NCBI RefSeq assembly: GCF_900107585.1 | Contig: NZ_FNQM01000001.1 | Location: 62,001-126,000 of the forward strand | DNA: 64,000 nt | Origin: Rubrimonas cliftonensis | GTDB lineage: Bacteria; Pseudomonadota; Alphaproteobacteria; Rhodobacterales; Rhodobacteraceae | Direction: 5' to 3' | Shown: positions 35,398 through 44,484 of the stretch, piece after piece | Layout of the letters: every line of letters begins with the position of its first letter | Numbering within the stretch: the first letter of the stretch is position 1 | Notes under the pieces: model-generated | What the model saw: only the letters and a program-made list of their open reading frames with translations | What the model was told of the DNA's origin: nothing | The model's database searches: none | Position numbers and translations under genes: made by a program

Positions 35398-36081
35398 ATG
35401 GCCGACGCGCTGAGACTGATCCTGTTTGACGTGGACGGCACGCTGATCGACAGCGCCGGGCTGATCTCCGCCGCCATGGCCGAGGCCTTCTCCGCCGCCG
35501 GCCGCCGCGCGCCGACGCCTATCGAGACCCGCACGATCATCGGCCTGTCTCTGCCCATCGCCGTCGCGCGCCTCGACCCCGACCTCGACCCGCCGGCGCT
35601 CGACGCCGTGACGGCCGCCTACAAGGCCGCCTTCGTGCGGCTGCGCGCGACGGGCGACGAGGCGACGGCGACGCCGCTCTTTCCCGGCGCGCGCGCGGCG
35701 CTGGAGCGCGGCGACGCCTCGGGCGCGCTGATGGGCGTCGCCACCGGCAAGGCGCGGCGCGGGCTGGAGCACATCCTCGACGGCCATGACCTGCGCGGCT
35801 TCTTCGTGACGACCCAGACGGCGGACGACGCGCCCTCCAAGCCGCATCCCGGCATGGTGCTCAACGCCCTGCGCGCGACGGGCGTGGACGGCGCCCGCGC
35901 GGCGGTGGTGGGCGACACGAGCTATGACATGGCGATGGCGCGCGCGGGCGGGGCGGCGGCGATCGGCGTCGCCTGGGGCTGCCACCACGCCGACGCGCTG
36001 ATCGACGCCGGCGCGCAGGCGATCATCGAGAGCTTCGAGGCGCTGGACGACGCGCTTGAGCGGCTGGGGGTCGGCGCATGA
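35398..36081 (+). CDS. HAD-family hydrolase, Gph/PGMB-like
   Basis: This 227-residue HAD phosphatase has motif I LILFDVDGTLIDS, a helical cap (about 20-85), motif II/III GVATGKARRGLEHIL and SKPHPGM, and motif IV VVGDTSYDMAMARAGG. This pattern is typical of phosphoglycolate phosphatase-like enzymes. It overlaps the ATP12 gene by ATGA, an arrangement seen in many Rhodobacterales, although the functional link is unclear. The ATG at 35398 begins just before motif I. Confidence 0.9.
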   Translation: MADALRLILFDVDGTLIDSAGLISAAMAEAFSAAGRRAPTPIETRTIIGLSLPIAVARLDPDLDPPALDAVTAAYKAAFVRLRATGDEATATPLFPGARAALERGDASGALMGVATGKARRGLEHILDGHDLRGFFVTTQTADDAPSKPHPGMVLNALRATGVDGARAAVVGDTSYDMAMARAGGAAAIGVAWGCHHADALIDAGAQAIIESFEALDDALERLGVGA

Positions 36082-36866
36082 GCGACCGCCGAGGCGCACC
36101 CGACCCTCGCACGCCCGAGCCGCGCACGCCCGAGCAGATCGCGCGCGCGGCTGACGCGCGCCCGGTGCGCAGGCGGTTCTGGTCCGAGGCCCTGGCGCTC
36201 GAGACCAGCTCGGGCTGGGGCGTCGCGCTCGACGGCAAGCCGCTCCAGACCCCTGCGCGCGCCGCGCTGGCGATCCCCGTCCGCGCCGTCGCCGAGGCGA
36301 TGGCCGCGGAGTGGAACGGCGCCGGCGAGGCATTCGATCCGCTGGCGATGCCCATCACGCGCGCCGTCAACACCGCCATCGACAGGGTGGCGCCCAACCG
36401 CGCCGCCGTCGCCGCGGAGGTCGCCGCCTATGGCGAGAGCGACCTGCTCTGCTACCGGGCGGAGGCGCCGGAGGCGCTGGTCTCGCGGGAGGCGGCGGCG
36501 TGGGATCCGTGGCTCGCCTGGATGCGCGAGACGTGGGGCGCGCCGCTCGTCTGCGCCTCCGGCGTGCTGCATGTCGAGCAGCCGCCGACGAGCGTGGCGC
36601 GCCTGCGGGCGCTGGTGGCGGGGCGGGACGCCTTTGCGCTGACGCCCCTGCACGAGATGGTGGCGCTCTCGGGCTCGCTGGTGCTGGGGCTCGCCGTCGC
36701 CGAGGGCGCGCTCGACCCCGCGGAGGGCTGGGCGATCAGCCGCGTCGACGAGACATGGCAGGCCGAGCAGTGGGGCGAGGACGCCGAGGCCGCCGGGGCC
36801 GCCGCGCGCAAGGCGGCCGATTTCGCCGCCGCCGCGCGCCTCGCCGCGCTGCTCAAGGCGCGCTGA
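36078..36866 (+). CDS. ATP12 family F1-ATPase assembly chaperone
   Basis: ATP12 proteins bind the alpha subunit during F1F0 ATP synthase assembly and are found in mitochondria and alphaproteobacteria. The 262-residue protein shows RRFWSEALALE, GVALDGKPLQTPARAAL, AEWNGAGEAFDPLAMPITR, SDLLCYRAEAPEALVSREA, WDPWLAWMRETWGAPL and the C-terminal WQAEQWGEDAEA, all typical. The first 15 residues include a RTPEPRTPE repeat from a short DNA duplication. ATP synthase genes are not in the window. Confidence 0.93.
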   Translation: MSDRRGAPDPRTPEPRTPEQIARAADARPVRRRFWSEALALETSSGWGVALDGKPLQTPARAALAIPVRAVAEAMAAEWNGAGEAFDPLAMPITRAVNTAIDRVAPNRAAVAAEVAAYGESDLLCYRAEAPEALVSREAAAWDPWLAWMRETWGAPLVCASGVLHVEQPPTSVARLRALVAGRDAFALTPLHEMVALSGSLVLGLAVAEGALDPAEGWAISRVDETWQAEQWGEDAEAAGAAARKAADFAAAARLAALLKAR

Positions 36867-36868
36867 AC

Positions 36869-37435
36869 TCAGAACCGCCGACGCAGCCCCATCGCAAGCG
36901 CGTTCGAGCCGCCATCCTCGCCGAACAGGCCGTAGGCGGTGGAGCGATGGTGCAGCCGCCCGATCAGGCTCCATGGGCTGTCGGGCGCGGCGACCTCCAG
37001 CTCGATCATCCAGTAGGCCATGAAAGCCTGACTGTCGCCCTCGTTCTCGACTTCCTGCGCCGGCGTCTCGCCGGCGAGCGACAGGCCGAGCCCGAAAGCG
37101 GCGCTGGAGCGCACGGTCTCGTCCCATGGAAACCGCGACCAGCGCGCGACCGCGATCGGCGCGTTCACCTCCCAGTGCGTCTGCCCGCCGAAATGACGCA
37201 CGATCTGCCCCTCCAGCTCGATGGACAGCCCGTCCAGCGGCTCGGCCACGCGGGCGGAGACGGCTGCGCCCGCCAAGTGGCTGTCGGTGAACTCTATCGA
37301 CCCCGGCGAGAGGAAGACCTCGTCCCAGGTGTTGTCGAGCGTCGTCCCGCCGAAAGCCGAGAGGGCGTAGGGGCCGAGGTCGGCGCCGGCGACGCCGGGG
37401 CTTGCCGCGAGCAGGGCGGCGAGGACGGTGCGCAT
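36869..37435 (-). CDS. Predicted outer-membrane beta-barrel protein
   Basis: This 188-residue precursor has a signal peptide (MRTVLAALLAASPGVAGA) and alternating hydrophobic/polar strands. It ends in a terminal Phe (LAMGLRRRF), which is typical of barrels inserted by the Bam machinery. The segment RLHHRSTAYGLFGEDGGSNA before the last strand resembles a conserved block that I recall from uncharacterised Rhodobacteraceae barrels; PagL-type lipid A deacylase was considered, but its motif is not convincing. It is convergent with ATP12 (3-bp gap). Confidence 0.7.
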   Translation of the reverse strand: MRTVLAALLAASPGVAGADLGPYALSAFGGTTLDNTWDEVFLSPGSIEFTDSHLAGAAVSARVAEPLDGLSIELEGQIVRHFGGQTHWEVNAPIAVARWSRFPWDETVRSSAAFGLGLSLAGETPAQEVENEGDSQAFMAYWMIELEVAAPDSPWSLIGRLHHRSTAYGLFGEDGGSNALAMGLRRRF

Positions 37436-37477
37436 GGCGCGATCTCCCTTTCAGCGCGCCGTCGGCGGCGCGGCCAG

Positions 37478-38659
37478 TCAGTCCCGCGTCACGGCGACGG
37501 CTGTCGCCTCTCCGCCGCCGATGCAGATCGCCGCGACGCCCCGCCGGGCCCCGCGCCGCGCCATCTCGGCGATGAGGGTGACGAGGATTCGCGCGCCCGA
37601 CGCGCCGATAGGATGCCCCAGCGCGCAGGCGCCGCCGTTCACATTCACCAGATCATGCGGCAGGCCCAGGTCGCGCATCGCCGCCATCGGCACGACGGCG
37701 AAGGCCTCGTTGATCTCCCAAAGCTCGACGTCGCCCACGCTCCAGCCCACGCGCTCAAGCACCTTGCGGATCGCCGGGATCGGCGCGGTGGGGAACTGCG
37801 CCGGCGCGGCGGCGTGGCTCGCATGGGCGATCAGCCGGGCCATGGGCGCGCGGCCGTCCGCCTCGGCGTCGGCCAGCCGCATCAGCGTCAGCGCCGCCGC
37901 GCCGTCCGATATCGAGGAGGAGTTGGCGGGCGTCACCGTGCCGCCGTCGCGGAAGGCGGGCTTCAGGTGCGGGATGCGTTCGGGCCGCGCCTGCGCCGGC
38001 TGCTCGTCGGCGTCCACCACGGTCTCGCCCTTGCGCCCCCGCGCCGTCACTGGCGCGATCTCGGCCGCGAATCGCCCCTCCGCCTGCGCAGCCAGCGCCC
38101 GCTCCAGCGAGGCCAGCGCATAGGAGTCCTGCGCGTCGCGGGTGAATTGGAACGCCTCGGCGCAGTCCTCCGCGAAGGTTCCCATCAGGCGGCCCCTGTC
38201 GTAGGCGTCCTCCAGCCCGTCGAGGAACATGTGGTCCTGCAGGACGGCGTGGCCGAGCCGGGCGCCGGCGCGCATCTTCGGTGCGAGGTAGGGGGCGTTC
38301 GACATGCTCTCCATGCCGCCGGCGACGATGACGCGGCCCTCGCCGGCGCGCAGCGCGTCCATCGCCGTCATGGCGGTCTTCATGCCCGAGCCGCACATCT
38401 TGTTGACGGTGGAGCAGGGCGTCGCCTGCGGCAGGCCGGCCCCGAGCGCCGCCTGCCGCGCCGGGGCCTGGCCGAGCCCGGCCGGCAGCACGCAGCCCAT
38501 CAGCGCCTCGTCGACCATCTCCGGGGGCACGCCGCCCAGGGCGGCGCGGATCGCCGCCGCGCCCAGTTCCGGCGCGGTCAGCGGCGCGAGCGCGCCCTGA
38601 AACCCGCCCATCGGCGTGCGCGCCGCGCCCACCACCGCGATCGGCTCCGCCTGCGCCAT
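37478..38659 (-). CDS. Acetyl-CoA C-acyltransferase (thiolase)
   Basis: Thiolases condense or cleave acyl-CoAs. The 393-residue enzyme has the acyl-accepting Cys in VNKMCGSGMK (Cys 89), the NEAF motif (WEINEAFAVVP), the His in GGACALGHPIGASGARI, and the second Cys in ICIGGGEATA. It could be an acetoacetyl-CoA thiolase (PhaA/AtoB) for polyhydroxybutyrate or acetoacetate metabolism. No phaB, phaC or beta-oxidation genes are next to it, so the pathway is open. The ATG at 38659 follows GGAGGCGG; the longer frame begins in a non-homologous stretch. Confidence 0.94.
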   Translation of the reverse strand: MAQAEPIAVVGAARTPMGGFQGALAPLTAPELGAAAIRAALGGVPPEMVDEALMGCVLPAGLGQAPARQAALGAGLPQATPCSTVNKMCGSGMKTAMTAMDALRAGEGRVIVAGGMESMSNAPYLAPKMRAGARLGHAVLQDHMFLDGLEDAYDRGRLMGTFAEDCAEAFQFTRDAQDSYALASLERALAAQAEGRFAAEIAPVTARGRKGETVVDADEQPAQARPERIPHLKPAFRDGGTVTPANSSSISDGAAALTLMRLADAEADGRAPMARLIAHASHAAAPAQFPTAPIPAIRKVLERVGWSVGDVELWEINEAFAVVPMAAMRDLGLPHDLVNVNGGACALGHPIGASGARILVTLIAEMARRGARRGVAAICIGGGEATAVAVTRD

Positions 38660-38715
38660 CTCCGCCTCCAGTGCTAGGTTGCCTTGACGGTATCGCGCAG
38701 GGGAGGGCGCGCACA

Positions 38716-38958
38716 ATGGACAACGAAGCGGTCAGAGAGGCCATCCTCGCCGCCCTCGCCATGCGAGGGCCTGGCAAGAGCATTTGCCCGTCGGAGCCCG
38801 CCCGCGCCCTCGCGGCGGACTGGCGCCCACTGATGCCGCAGGTGCGTGATGCCGCCGCCCGGCTTGCGGACGAGGGCCGGCTGGTCGTCACGCAGAAGGG
38901 TGCGCCGGTTGACGCCCGCGCCGCGAGGGGGCCGATCCGCCTGCGCCCGCCCGACTGA
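38716..38958 (+). CDS. DUF3253 small protein
   Basis: This 80-residue protein contains ILAALAMRGPGKSICPSEPARALA, DWRPLMPQVRDAAARLADEG and RLVVTQKGAPVD...RGPIRLR, the DUF3253 pattern. It looks like a winged-helix fold (helix-helix-beta wing), so nucleic-acid binding is conceivable, but the function is unknown. It is divergent from the thiolase gene across 56 bp and convergent with uvrC. The ATG at 38716 fits the usual start. Confidence 0.85.
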   Translation: MDNEAVREAILAALAMRGPGKSICPSEPARALAADWRPLMPQVRDAAARLADEGRLVVTQKGAPVDARAARGPIRLRPPD

Positions 38959-39044
38959 CGCCTCCCGACCGGCGCCCGCCCTGCTGACGCCGCAGCCCTG
39001 CGTCGCCGGCCCGACGTCACCCGCTCAAGGCGGCCACGGTCCGC

Positions 39045-40994
39045 TCAGGCCGCGCCGTGGAAGAAGGCGTAGAGCGCCTCGGCGGTCTTCTCCGACACGC
39101 CCTCGACCTTCATCAGATCCTCGACGCCGGCGCGCGAGACCGCCTTGGCCGAGCCGAAATGCGCCAGCAGCGCGCGCTTGCGGGCCGGGCCGATGCCCGG
39201 CGCCTCGTCGAGCGGGGTCTGCGTCGTCGCCTGCGCGCGGCGGGCGCGGTGGGCGCCGATGGCGAAGCGGTGCGCCTCGTCGCGCAGCCGCTGCACGAAG
39301 TAGAGCGTCGGGTCGCGATGCGGCAGGGCGAAGGCGCGGCGGCCGGGGACGTGGAACTCCTCCTTGCCGGCGTCGCGATCGACCCCCTTCGCGACGCCGA
39401 CCAGCGCCACGTCGTCCACCCCAAGCTCGTCCAGCGCCGCCACGGCCGCCGACACCTGCCCCTGGCCGCCGTCGATCAGCACGAGGTCGGGCCAGTCGCC
39501 CTTCTCGCGGTCGGGGTCCTCCTTCAGGAGCCGCGAGAAGCGCCGCGTCAGCACCTCCCGCATCATGCCGAAATCGTCGCCCGGCGTGAGGCCGTCGGCG
39601 CGGATGTTGAACTTGCGGTACTGGCCCTTCACGAAGCCGTCCGGCCCCGCCACCACCATCGCCCCCACGGCGTTGGTTCCCATGATGTGGGAGTTGTCAT
39701 AGACCTCGATGCGCCGCGGCGCGGCGTCGAGCCCGAACGCCTCGGCGAGGCTGTCGAGCAGGCGGGCCTGGCTGGCGCTCTCGGCCATGCGGCGGGCGAG
39801 CGACTCGCGGGCGTTGCGCAGCGCGTCGTCGAGCAACCGGCGCTTTTCCCCTCGTTTCGGCGAGGCGATGGTCACGCGCCGCGCCGCGGTGATCGACAGC
39901 GCCTCCTCCAGCAGCGCCGCGCCGGGCAGGGCGTGGGAGGTGAGGATCAGCCGCGCCGGCTGCTTGCCGCCGTAGAACTGCGCGAGGAACGCCTCCAGCA
40001 CCTCCTCCGGTTCGGCGCCGGAGACGGTGCGCGGGAAGTAGGCGCGGTTCCCCCAGTTCTGGTTGGCCCGGTAGAAGAACACCTGCACGCAGGCCTGCCC
40101 GCCCTCCTCGTGCAGCGCCACGACGTCGGCCTCCTCCACGCCCTCGGGGTTGACGTCCTGGCTCGCCTGCACGGCGGTCAGGGCGCGGATGCGGTCCCTG
40201 AGCGCGGCGGCGCGCTCGTACTCCATCGCCTCCGCCGCCCTGGCCATCTCGGTCGCCAGCGTCTCCTGCACCCTGGTGGAGCGGCCTTCGAGGAAGCGGA
40301 TCGCGTCCTCCTGCATCTCGGCGTAGGCCTCCTCGTCGACGTAGCCGACGCAGGGGGCGCAGCAGCGCTTGATCTGGTGCAGCAGGCACGGCCGCGTGCG
40401 GTTCGCGAAGATCGAGTCGCGGCAGGTGCGCAGCAGGAACGCCTTCTGCAGCGTGTTGATGGTGCGGTTGACGGCCCCGGCGGAGGCGAACGGCCCGAAA
40501 TAGCGCCCAGACGTCGCCCGCGTGCCACGGTGCTTGCGCAGCTGCGGGAACGGATGGTCGCCGCCGATCAGGATGTGCGGGAAGCTCTTGTCGTCGCGCA
40601 GCAGCACGTTGAAGCGCGGCTTGAGCTGCTTGATGAGGTTGGCCTCCAGCAGCAGCGCCTCGGTTTCGGTTTCGGTGGTGACGAACATCATCGAGGCGGT
40701 CGCCGCGATCATCCGCGAGATGCGCGTCGAATGCCCCGAGCCGTTGGCGTAGTTCGCCACGCGCTTGCGCAGCGACCGGGCCTTGCCGACGTAGAGGACC
40801 GCGGATTTCGCGTCGAGCATCCGATAGACGCCGGGTCGATCGGGCAGGGAGGGCAGGTAGGCGCGGATCGCCTCCGCCCCGCCGGCGCGCGCAGGGGCCC
40901 CTTCGAGGGTCGCGCCCTCCTCCTCGAAACCCATGCCCGGCGTCGTCTCCCCGCCGCCGAGCGGGATGCTCTCGCCTTCCCCGAAACCGCTCAA
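39045..40994 (-). CDS. uvrC: UvrABC system protein C (excinuclease)
   Basis: UvrC makes both incisions around a lesion in nucleotide excision repair. The 649-residue protein has the GIY-YIG nuclease ([22 protein letters not shown]), the [11 protein letters not shown] cysteine region, a UvrB-binding UVR segment around [15 protein letters not shown], the RNase H-like nuclease ([20 protein letters not shown] and [11 protein letters not shown]), and C-terminal helix-hairpin-helix motifs. The listed start is TTG 40994, supported by GGAG seven bases upstream; an ATG at 40934 would remove 20 poorly conserved residues. Its promoter must lie in the AT-rich spacer upstream. Confidence 0.96.
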   Translation of the reverse strand: MSGFGEGESIPLGGGETTPGMGFEEEGATLEGAPARAGGAEAIRAYLPSLPDRPGVYRMLDAKSAVLYVGKARSLRKRVANYANGSGHSTRISRMIAATASMMFVTTETETEALLLEANLIKQLKPRFNVLLRDDKSFPHILIGGDHPFPQLRKHRGTRATSGRYFGPFASAGAVNRTINTLQKAFLLRTCRDSIFANRTRPCLLHQIKRCCAPCVGYVDEEAYAEMQEDAIRFLEGRSTRVQETLATEMARAAEAMEYERAAALRDRIRALTAVQASQDVNPEGVEEADVVALHEEGGQACVQVFFYRANQNWGNRAYFPRTVSGAEPEEVLEAFLAQFYGGKQPARLILTSHALPGAALLEEALSITAARRVTIASPKRGEKRRLLDDALRNARESLARRMAESASQARLLDSLAEAFGLDAAPRRIEVYDNSHIMGTNAVGAMVVAGPDGFVKGQYRKFNIRADGLTPGDDFGMMREVLTRRFSRLLKEDPDREKGDWPDLVLIDGGQGQVSAAVAALDELGVDDVALVGVAKGVDRDAGKEEFHVPGRRAFALPHRDPTLYFVQRLRDEAHRFAIGAHRARRAQATTQTPLDEAPGIGPARKRALLAHFGSAKAVSRAGVEDLMKVEGVSEKTAEALYAFFHGAA

Positions 40995-41379
40995 TTCCCC
41001 TCTCCCGATCCTGGCCTGTCGCTGTTTACGGTTTGGAAACGAATCCCGTTGAGGCCATGGCGCCTTGGTATTGAGTCGCGCCGCCCCTTAGCCCGACCTC
41101 CATACTCCGGCAATCGAAATTGCGTCCCCGAAAGATGTGGATAACTCTGTCGACAGAATCTTGCCGATATTGAAATTCGCTGAATTCACAAGCCCCTCAC
41201 CATCATGCCTAAAAAAGCGGCATATTCTCAACAAGCTGTTTTTGCTCAATAAAAAAGGTAAACAACGGTAAAGCTCTGGTGAAACTAACAGAATCGCGAC
41301 GGCTTTGCGACGCGCGTGCGTCAAGTGGAAAAGGGAGTCCGTCCGATCTCGCTTCGAAACGGAACAGGCGCCGCGCCGC
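40995..41379. promoter_or_regulatory. AT-rich intergenic patch with a DnaA box and GANTC sites
   Basis: This 385-bp spacer is the longest gene-free stretch and by far the most AT-rich, with A6 and T5 runs between 41210 and 41270. It contains a perfect DnaA-box sequence TGTGGATAA at 41136-41144 (TTATCCACA on the other strand) and five GANTC (CcrM) sites at 41041, 41073, 41156, 41291 and 41335. The T-runs on the minus strand may help to terminate the upstream SDR gene. uvrC transcription must start here. An origin or DnaA-regulated element is possible but unproven. Confidence 0.5.
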
Positions 41380-42189
41380 CTACTCGACGCCCAGCACATC
41401 GGGCGTCCTCCAGCCGAGATGCTGTCCACCGTCGATCGCCAGCATCTGTCCCGTAAACGACCTCGCGCCGAGGATGTAGCGCAGCGCGGCGACGATGTCG
41501 GCGGGCGCCGCGCCGCGCTCCAGCGGCGTCGCGGCGCGCTGGGCGGCGAAGTGCGCCGCCGACTGGCGGACGCCCTGCATCGTCGGGCCCGGCCCGATCG
41601 CGTTCACCCGGATGCGCGGGGCGAGCGCCTGCGCCGCGGTGCGCGTGAAGGTCCACAGGCCCGCCTTCGCGATGGTGTAGGTCATGAACTGCGGCGTGAG
41701 CTTCCAGACGCGCTGATCGATGAGGTTCACCACGCAGGCGCGCGCATAGGGCAGGCCGTCCTCGTCGACGCCCGGCGCCGGCGCCTGTTCGGCGAAGTGC
41801 TGGGTCAGACGGAAGGGCGCCCAGAGATTGCTGTCGATGTGCCGGTCCCAGCTCTCGCGCGAGGCGCTGTCGATGTCGTCGTGCTCGAAGATCGAGGCGC
41901 TGTTGACGAGCAGCGTCAGCGGCGCATCCAGCGCGGCGGCGGCGTCGGCTACAAGCCGGTCGACCGCAGCGCCGTCGAGCAGATCCGCCCGCACCACGGC
42001 CGCGCGCGGAGCGCCGGCGGCCTCCGCCTCCAAGGCGGTCGCCTCGGCTTCCGCCACCGAGGTCTTGCAGTGGATCGCCACCGACCAGCGCTGCGCCGCG
42101 AGGTCCAGCGCCATCTCGCGCCCCAGGCGCTTTCCCGACCCCGTCACGAGGGCCGCGCCCGCCGCCATCGCTCCCGTCAAGCCGTCCAT
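41380..42189 (-). CDS. SDR family oxidoreductase with pteridine-reductase-type motif
   Basis: This 269-residue short-chain dehydrogenase has the cofactor loop VTGSGKRLGREMALDLA. It fits the TGxxxRxG signature of pteridine reductases (PTR1, FolM) and not the usual TGxxxGxG. Other markers are LLVNSASIFEHDD, NLIDQRVWKLTPQFMTYT with the active Tyr and Lys (YTIAKAGLW), RVNAIGPGPTM and AIDGGQHLGW. A role in reducing dihydrofolate or dihydromonapterin is suggested by the motif only. It lies 14 bp downstream of the exchanger gene on the same strand. Confidence 0.87.
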   Translation of the reverse strand: MDGLTGAMAAGAALVTGSGKRLGREMALDLAAQRWSVAIHCKTSVAEAEATALEAEAAGAPRAAVVRADLLDGAAVDRLVADAAAALDAPLTLLVNSASIFEHDDIDSASRESWDRHIDSNLWAPFRLTQHFAEQAPAPGVDEDGLPYARACVVNLIDQRVWKLTPQFMTYTIAKAGLWTFTRTAAQALAPRIRVNAIGPGPTMQGVRQSAAHFAAQRAATPLERGAAPADIVAALRYILGARSFTGQMLAIDGGQHLGWRTPDVLGVE

Positions 42190-42203
42190 CGCAGCAGCTC
42201 CGA

Positions 42204-43151
42204 TCAGATCCGCGGCCCCAGCACCGCCACTGCGAACAGAACATAGAGCGCGATGAAGGCGAGACCCGCGAGCCGGCCAAGTCGCCAGCGCGGGTAGAGG
42301 CAGACGCCGATCAGCGCGCTGGCCGCCAGCATCACCCACAGGTCGAGCGACAGGAACTCCGGCGCGACGGAGATCGGGGCCACGAGGCTCGACACGCCCA
42401 TGATGCCGAGGATGTTGAAGATGTTGGAGCCGATGACGTTGCCCATCGCCACGTCCGCCTCGCGCCGCAGCGCGGCGGAGATCGACGTCATCAGCTCCGG
42501 CAGCGAAGTTCCGACCGCGACGAGGGTCAGCCCCACCGCCGCCTCGGTGAGGCCGTAGGCCATCGCAACGCCCCGCGCGCCCTCGATCAGCAGATGCGCC
42601 CCCAGCGGCAGCCCGACCACGCCCGCGGCCAGCAGCGCCGCGACCTTCCACGTCGCCATGGTCGGGTCGACGTCCTCCAGCTCCTCGAGGTCGGCGGCCG
42701 CGGTGGGGTCGTTGCGGCTCTCCCGCCATGTGTCCGTCAGCATCCAGCCGAGCACCGTCAGCAGCAGAAGCCCGTGCCAGACGGTTAACGGCCCGACGGC
42801 GCAGAGCCCGATGAACAGCAGGCTTGCGCCGATCATGATGAGCCAGCTGCGGCGGCAGTCGCAGTCCTTCGTCTCGATGCCCGAGATCATCGCGGGCACG
42901 CCGAGCACCAGCAGCACGTTCGCGATGTTGGACCCCACGACGTTGCCCATCACGATGCCGTCGGCGTCGTCGAGCGCCGCCTGCACGCCGACGAACAGCT
43001 CCGGCGCGGATGTGCCGAAGGCTACGACCGTGAGGCTGATCACCAGCACCGAGACGCCGAGCTTGAGGCTGAGCGCCACCGCGCCGCGCACCAACGCGTC
43101 GCCGGCGCCGACGAGCAGAGCAAGTCCGGCGAGCGTGAACATCAAGTCCAT
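42204..43151 (-). CDS. Calcium/sodium antiporter (CaCA family, YrbG-like)
   Basis: This integral membrane exchanger of 315 residues has about ten membrane helices. The two inverted repeats each carry the alpha motif: VAFGTSAPELFVGVQAAL followed by MGNVVGSNIANVLLVLG, and VAVGTSLPELMTSISAAL followed by MGNVIGSNIFNILGIMG. The acidic loop between the halves (DLEELEDVD) is typical. It would exchange Ca2+ for Na+ or H+ across the inner membrane. ATG 43151 begins directly at the first helix. Confidence 0.94.
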   Translation of the reverse strand: MDLMFTLAGLALLVGAGDALVRGAVALSLKLGVSVLVISLTVVAFGTSAPELFVGVQAALDDADGIVMGNVVGSNIANVLLVLGVPAMISGIETKDCDCRRSWLIMIGASLLFIGLCAVGPLTVWHGLLLLTVLGWMLTDTWRESRNDPTAAADLEELEDVDPTMATWKVAALLAAGVVGLPLGAHLLIEGARGVAMAYGLTEAAVGLTLVAVGTSLPELMTSISAALRREADVAMGNVIGSNIFNILGIMGVSSLVAPISVAPEFLSLDLWVMLAASALIGVCLYPRWRLGRLAGLAFIALYVLFAVAVLGPRI

Positions 43152-43283
43152 GGCTTCTCCTGTGGGCCGGCGGGCGGCGCCGCTGGAAGTGCTGCGGTCG
43201 GGCGGTGGGCGTGCGGTTGGGATGGAAGCGGGTCGCTCGGCTGCGAGGGGGGAGGCATGCGCGGCGCTGAGCTGGGCGCGGCG

Positions 43284-43487
43284 TCAGGGCGTCGGCGGAG
43301 CGTCGCAGCCGCAGCTCTCGCCGGGCGCGCGCCATGCGCCGCAGGCCGCGCATTGCTCAAGGTCGGCGACGGAGCGCCCCGGCTCCCGCCGGCCTGCGCT
43401 TCGGTCCACGCCGCCGGCGAACAGCCGGTTCAGCGCACTCCAGGCGAGAAGCGCCACCCCGGCGAGCGTCAGGATCTTCCAGATCAT
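43284..43487 (-). CDS. Small membrane protein with C-terminal cysteine cluster, 67 aa
   Basis: This 67-residue protein starts MIWKILTLAGVALLAWSALN (one membrane helix) and ends with a zinc-ribbon-like cluster CAACGAW...ESCGCD (CxxC and CxC). It begins 34 bp after the S49 peptidase stop on the same strand, which suggests co-transcription. The four closely spaced cysteines could bind zinc or an Fe-S centre. Similar tiny membrane proteins with cysteine pairs exist in other proteobacteria (for example the PP0621 type), but I cannot assign it. Confidence 0.6.
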   Translation of the reverse strand: MIWKILTLAGVALLAWSALNRLFAGGVDRSAGRREPGRSVADLEQCAACGAWRAPGESCGCDAPPTP

Positions 43488-43521
43488 CCGCGCCTCGCGC
43501 CAGGTCCGCGACGGTCGTCGC

Positions 43522-44340
43522 TCACAGGCCGAACCTCGCCCGCATCGCACGCTCCTCGACCGCGCCGATAAGTTCGGCGGCGCCCGGGGCGCCGAGCCGC
43601 TGCAGCAGGCTGCGCCGCGGCCGCGTGACGTTGAAACGGACCTTCTCGCCGAAGCGGGCCTTCATCATCGGCGCGAGATGGCCGATCCCGTCGATCAGGC
43701 CGAGCGCCTGCGCCTCGCGCCCGAGCCAGATGTCGCCGGTGAAGAGCGCGTCCTCGTCGCCCTTCAGCCGCGCGCCGCGGGACCGGCGCACATGCTCGAT
43801 GAAGTTGTCGTGGATGCCGCGCTGGAGTCGCTTCAGGCGCTCGACGTCGTCGGCGTCCTCGGGGCGGAATGGGTCGAGCATCGTCTTGCGGCTGCCGGCG
43901 GTGTGCACGCGGCGCTCGACGCCCAGCCGGCCGATCGCCTCATGCAGCCCGAAGCCGGCGCTGACGACCCCGATCGAGCCCAGGATCGCGTTGTCGTCGG
44001 CATAGATCTCGTCCGCCGCGCAGGCCAGCCAGTATCCGCCGGAGGCCGCGACGTCCTCGCAGAACGCGATGACCGGCGTCTTCTTCTCGTCCGCCTTGCG
44101 CCGGATGCGCGCCGCGATGAGGGCGCTCTGCGCCGGCGAGCCGCCAGGCGAGTTGATCGCGAGCGCCACGGCGGCGAGCCGCTTCGGCGCGAAGGCGCGC
44201 TCGACCAGGCCGGCGAGCCCGGCGTCGTCGAGCGACCTGCCGAAAGGCCCGCCGACCCCGATCGCGCCGTAGAGGCGCAGGACTGACACCACCGGCGCGG
44301 GGCGCGCGAGGCTGCCGATGCGTTCCATGATCCAACTCAT
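43522..44340 (-). CDS. S49 family serine peptidase (SppA/SohB-like)
   Basis: This 272-residue single-domain member of the signal-peptide peptidase A family has ALAINSPGGSPAQSALI, the catalytic Ser in DVAASGGYWLA, YADDNAILGSIGVV and the Lys region GSRKTMLDPFRPEDADD. There is no clear N-terminal membrane helix, so it may be cytoplasmic or peripheral, unlike E. coli SppA. A second Met four codons in could also be the start. It is followed by the small cysteine membrane protein. Confidence 0.88.
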   Translation of the reverse strand: MSWIMERIGSLARPAPVVSVLRLYGAIGVGGPFGRSLDDAGLAGLVERAFAPKRLAAVALAINSPGGSPAQSALIAARIRRKADEKKTPVIAFCEDVAASGGYWLACAADEIYADDNAILGSIGVVSAGFGLHEAIGRLGVERRVHTAGSRKTMLDPFRPEDADDVERLKRLQRGIHDNFIEHVRRSRGARLKGDEDALFTGDIWLGREAQALGLIDGIGHLAPMMKARFGEKVRFNVTRPRRSLLQRLGAPGAAELIGAVEERAMRARFGL

Positions 44341-44484
44341 GGCGCGTCACTTAAGCGGAGGCCGGGCGCAAGACAACGGCGCACACGCGATGCGACGTGG
44401 TTTACGCGGCGGATGGCGGTTTGATCCGGTGCCCGGCTCGAGTAGTGTAACCAACCTGACATTCAACCTTGGAGGCGTGCGGCG

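Noticed and set aside
36869-37435. PagL-type lipid A deacylase
   Set aside because: The protein is a barrel of suitable size and has His and Ser near the C-terminus, but I cannot match the PagL active-site context, so only a general barrel call is made.
38846-39589. Arg/Pro/Ala-rich plus-strand ORF after the DUF3253 gene
   Set aside because: It overlaps DUF3253 and uvrC in other frames and is pure low-complexity sequence.
39057-41144. Plus-strand frame of about 700 codons opposite uvrC
   Set aside because: uvrC has all its domains on the minus strand; the reverse product has no recognisable fold.
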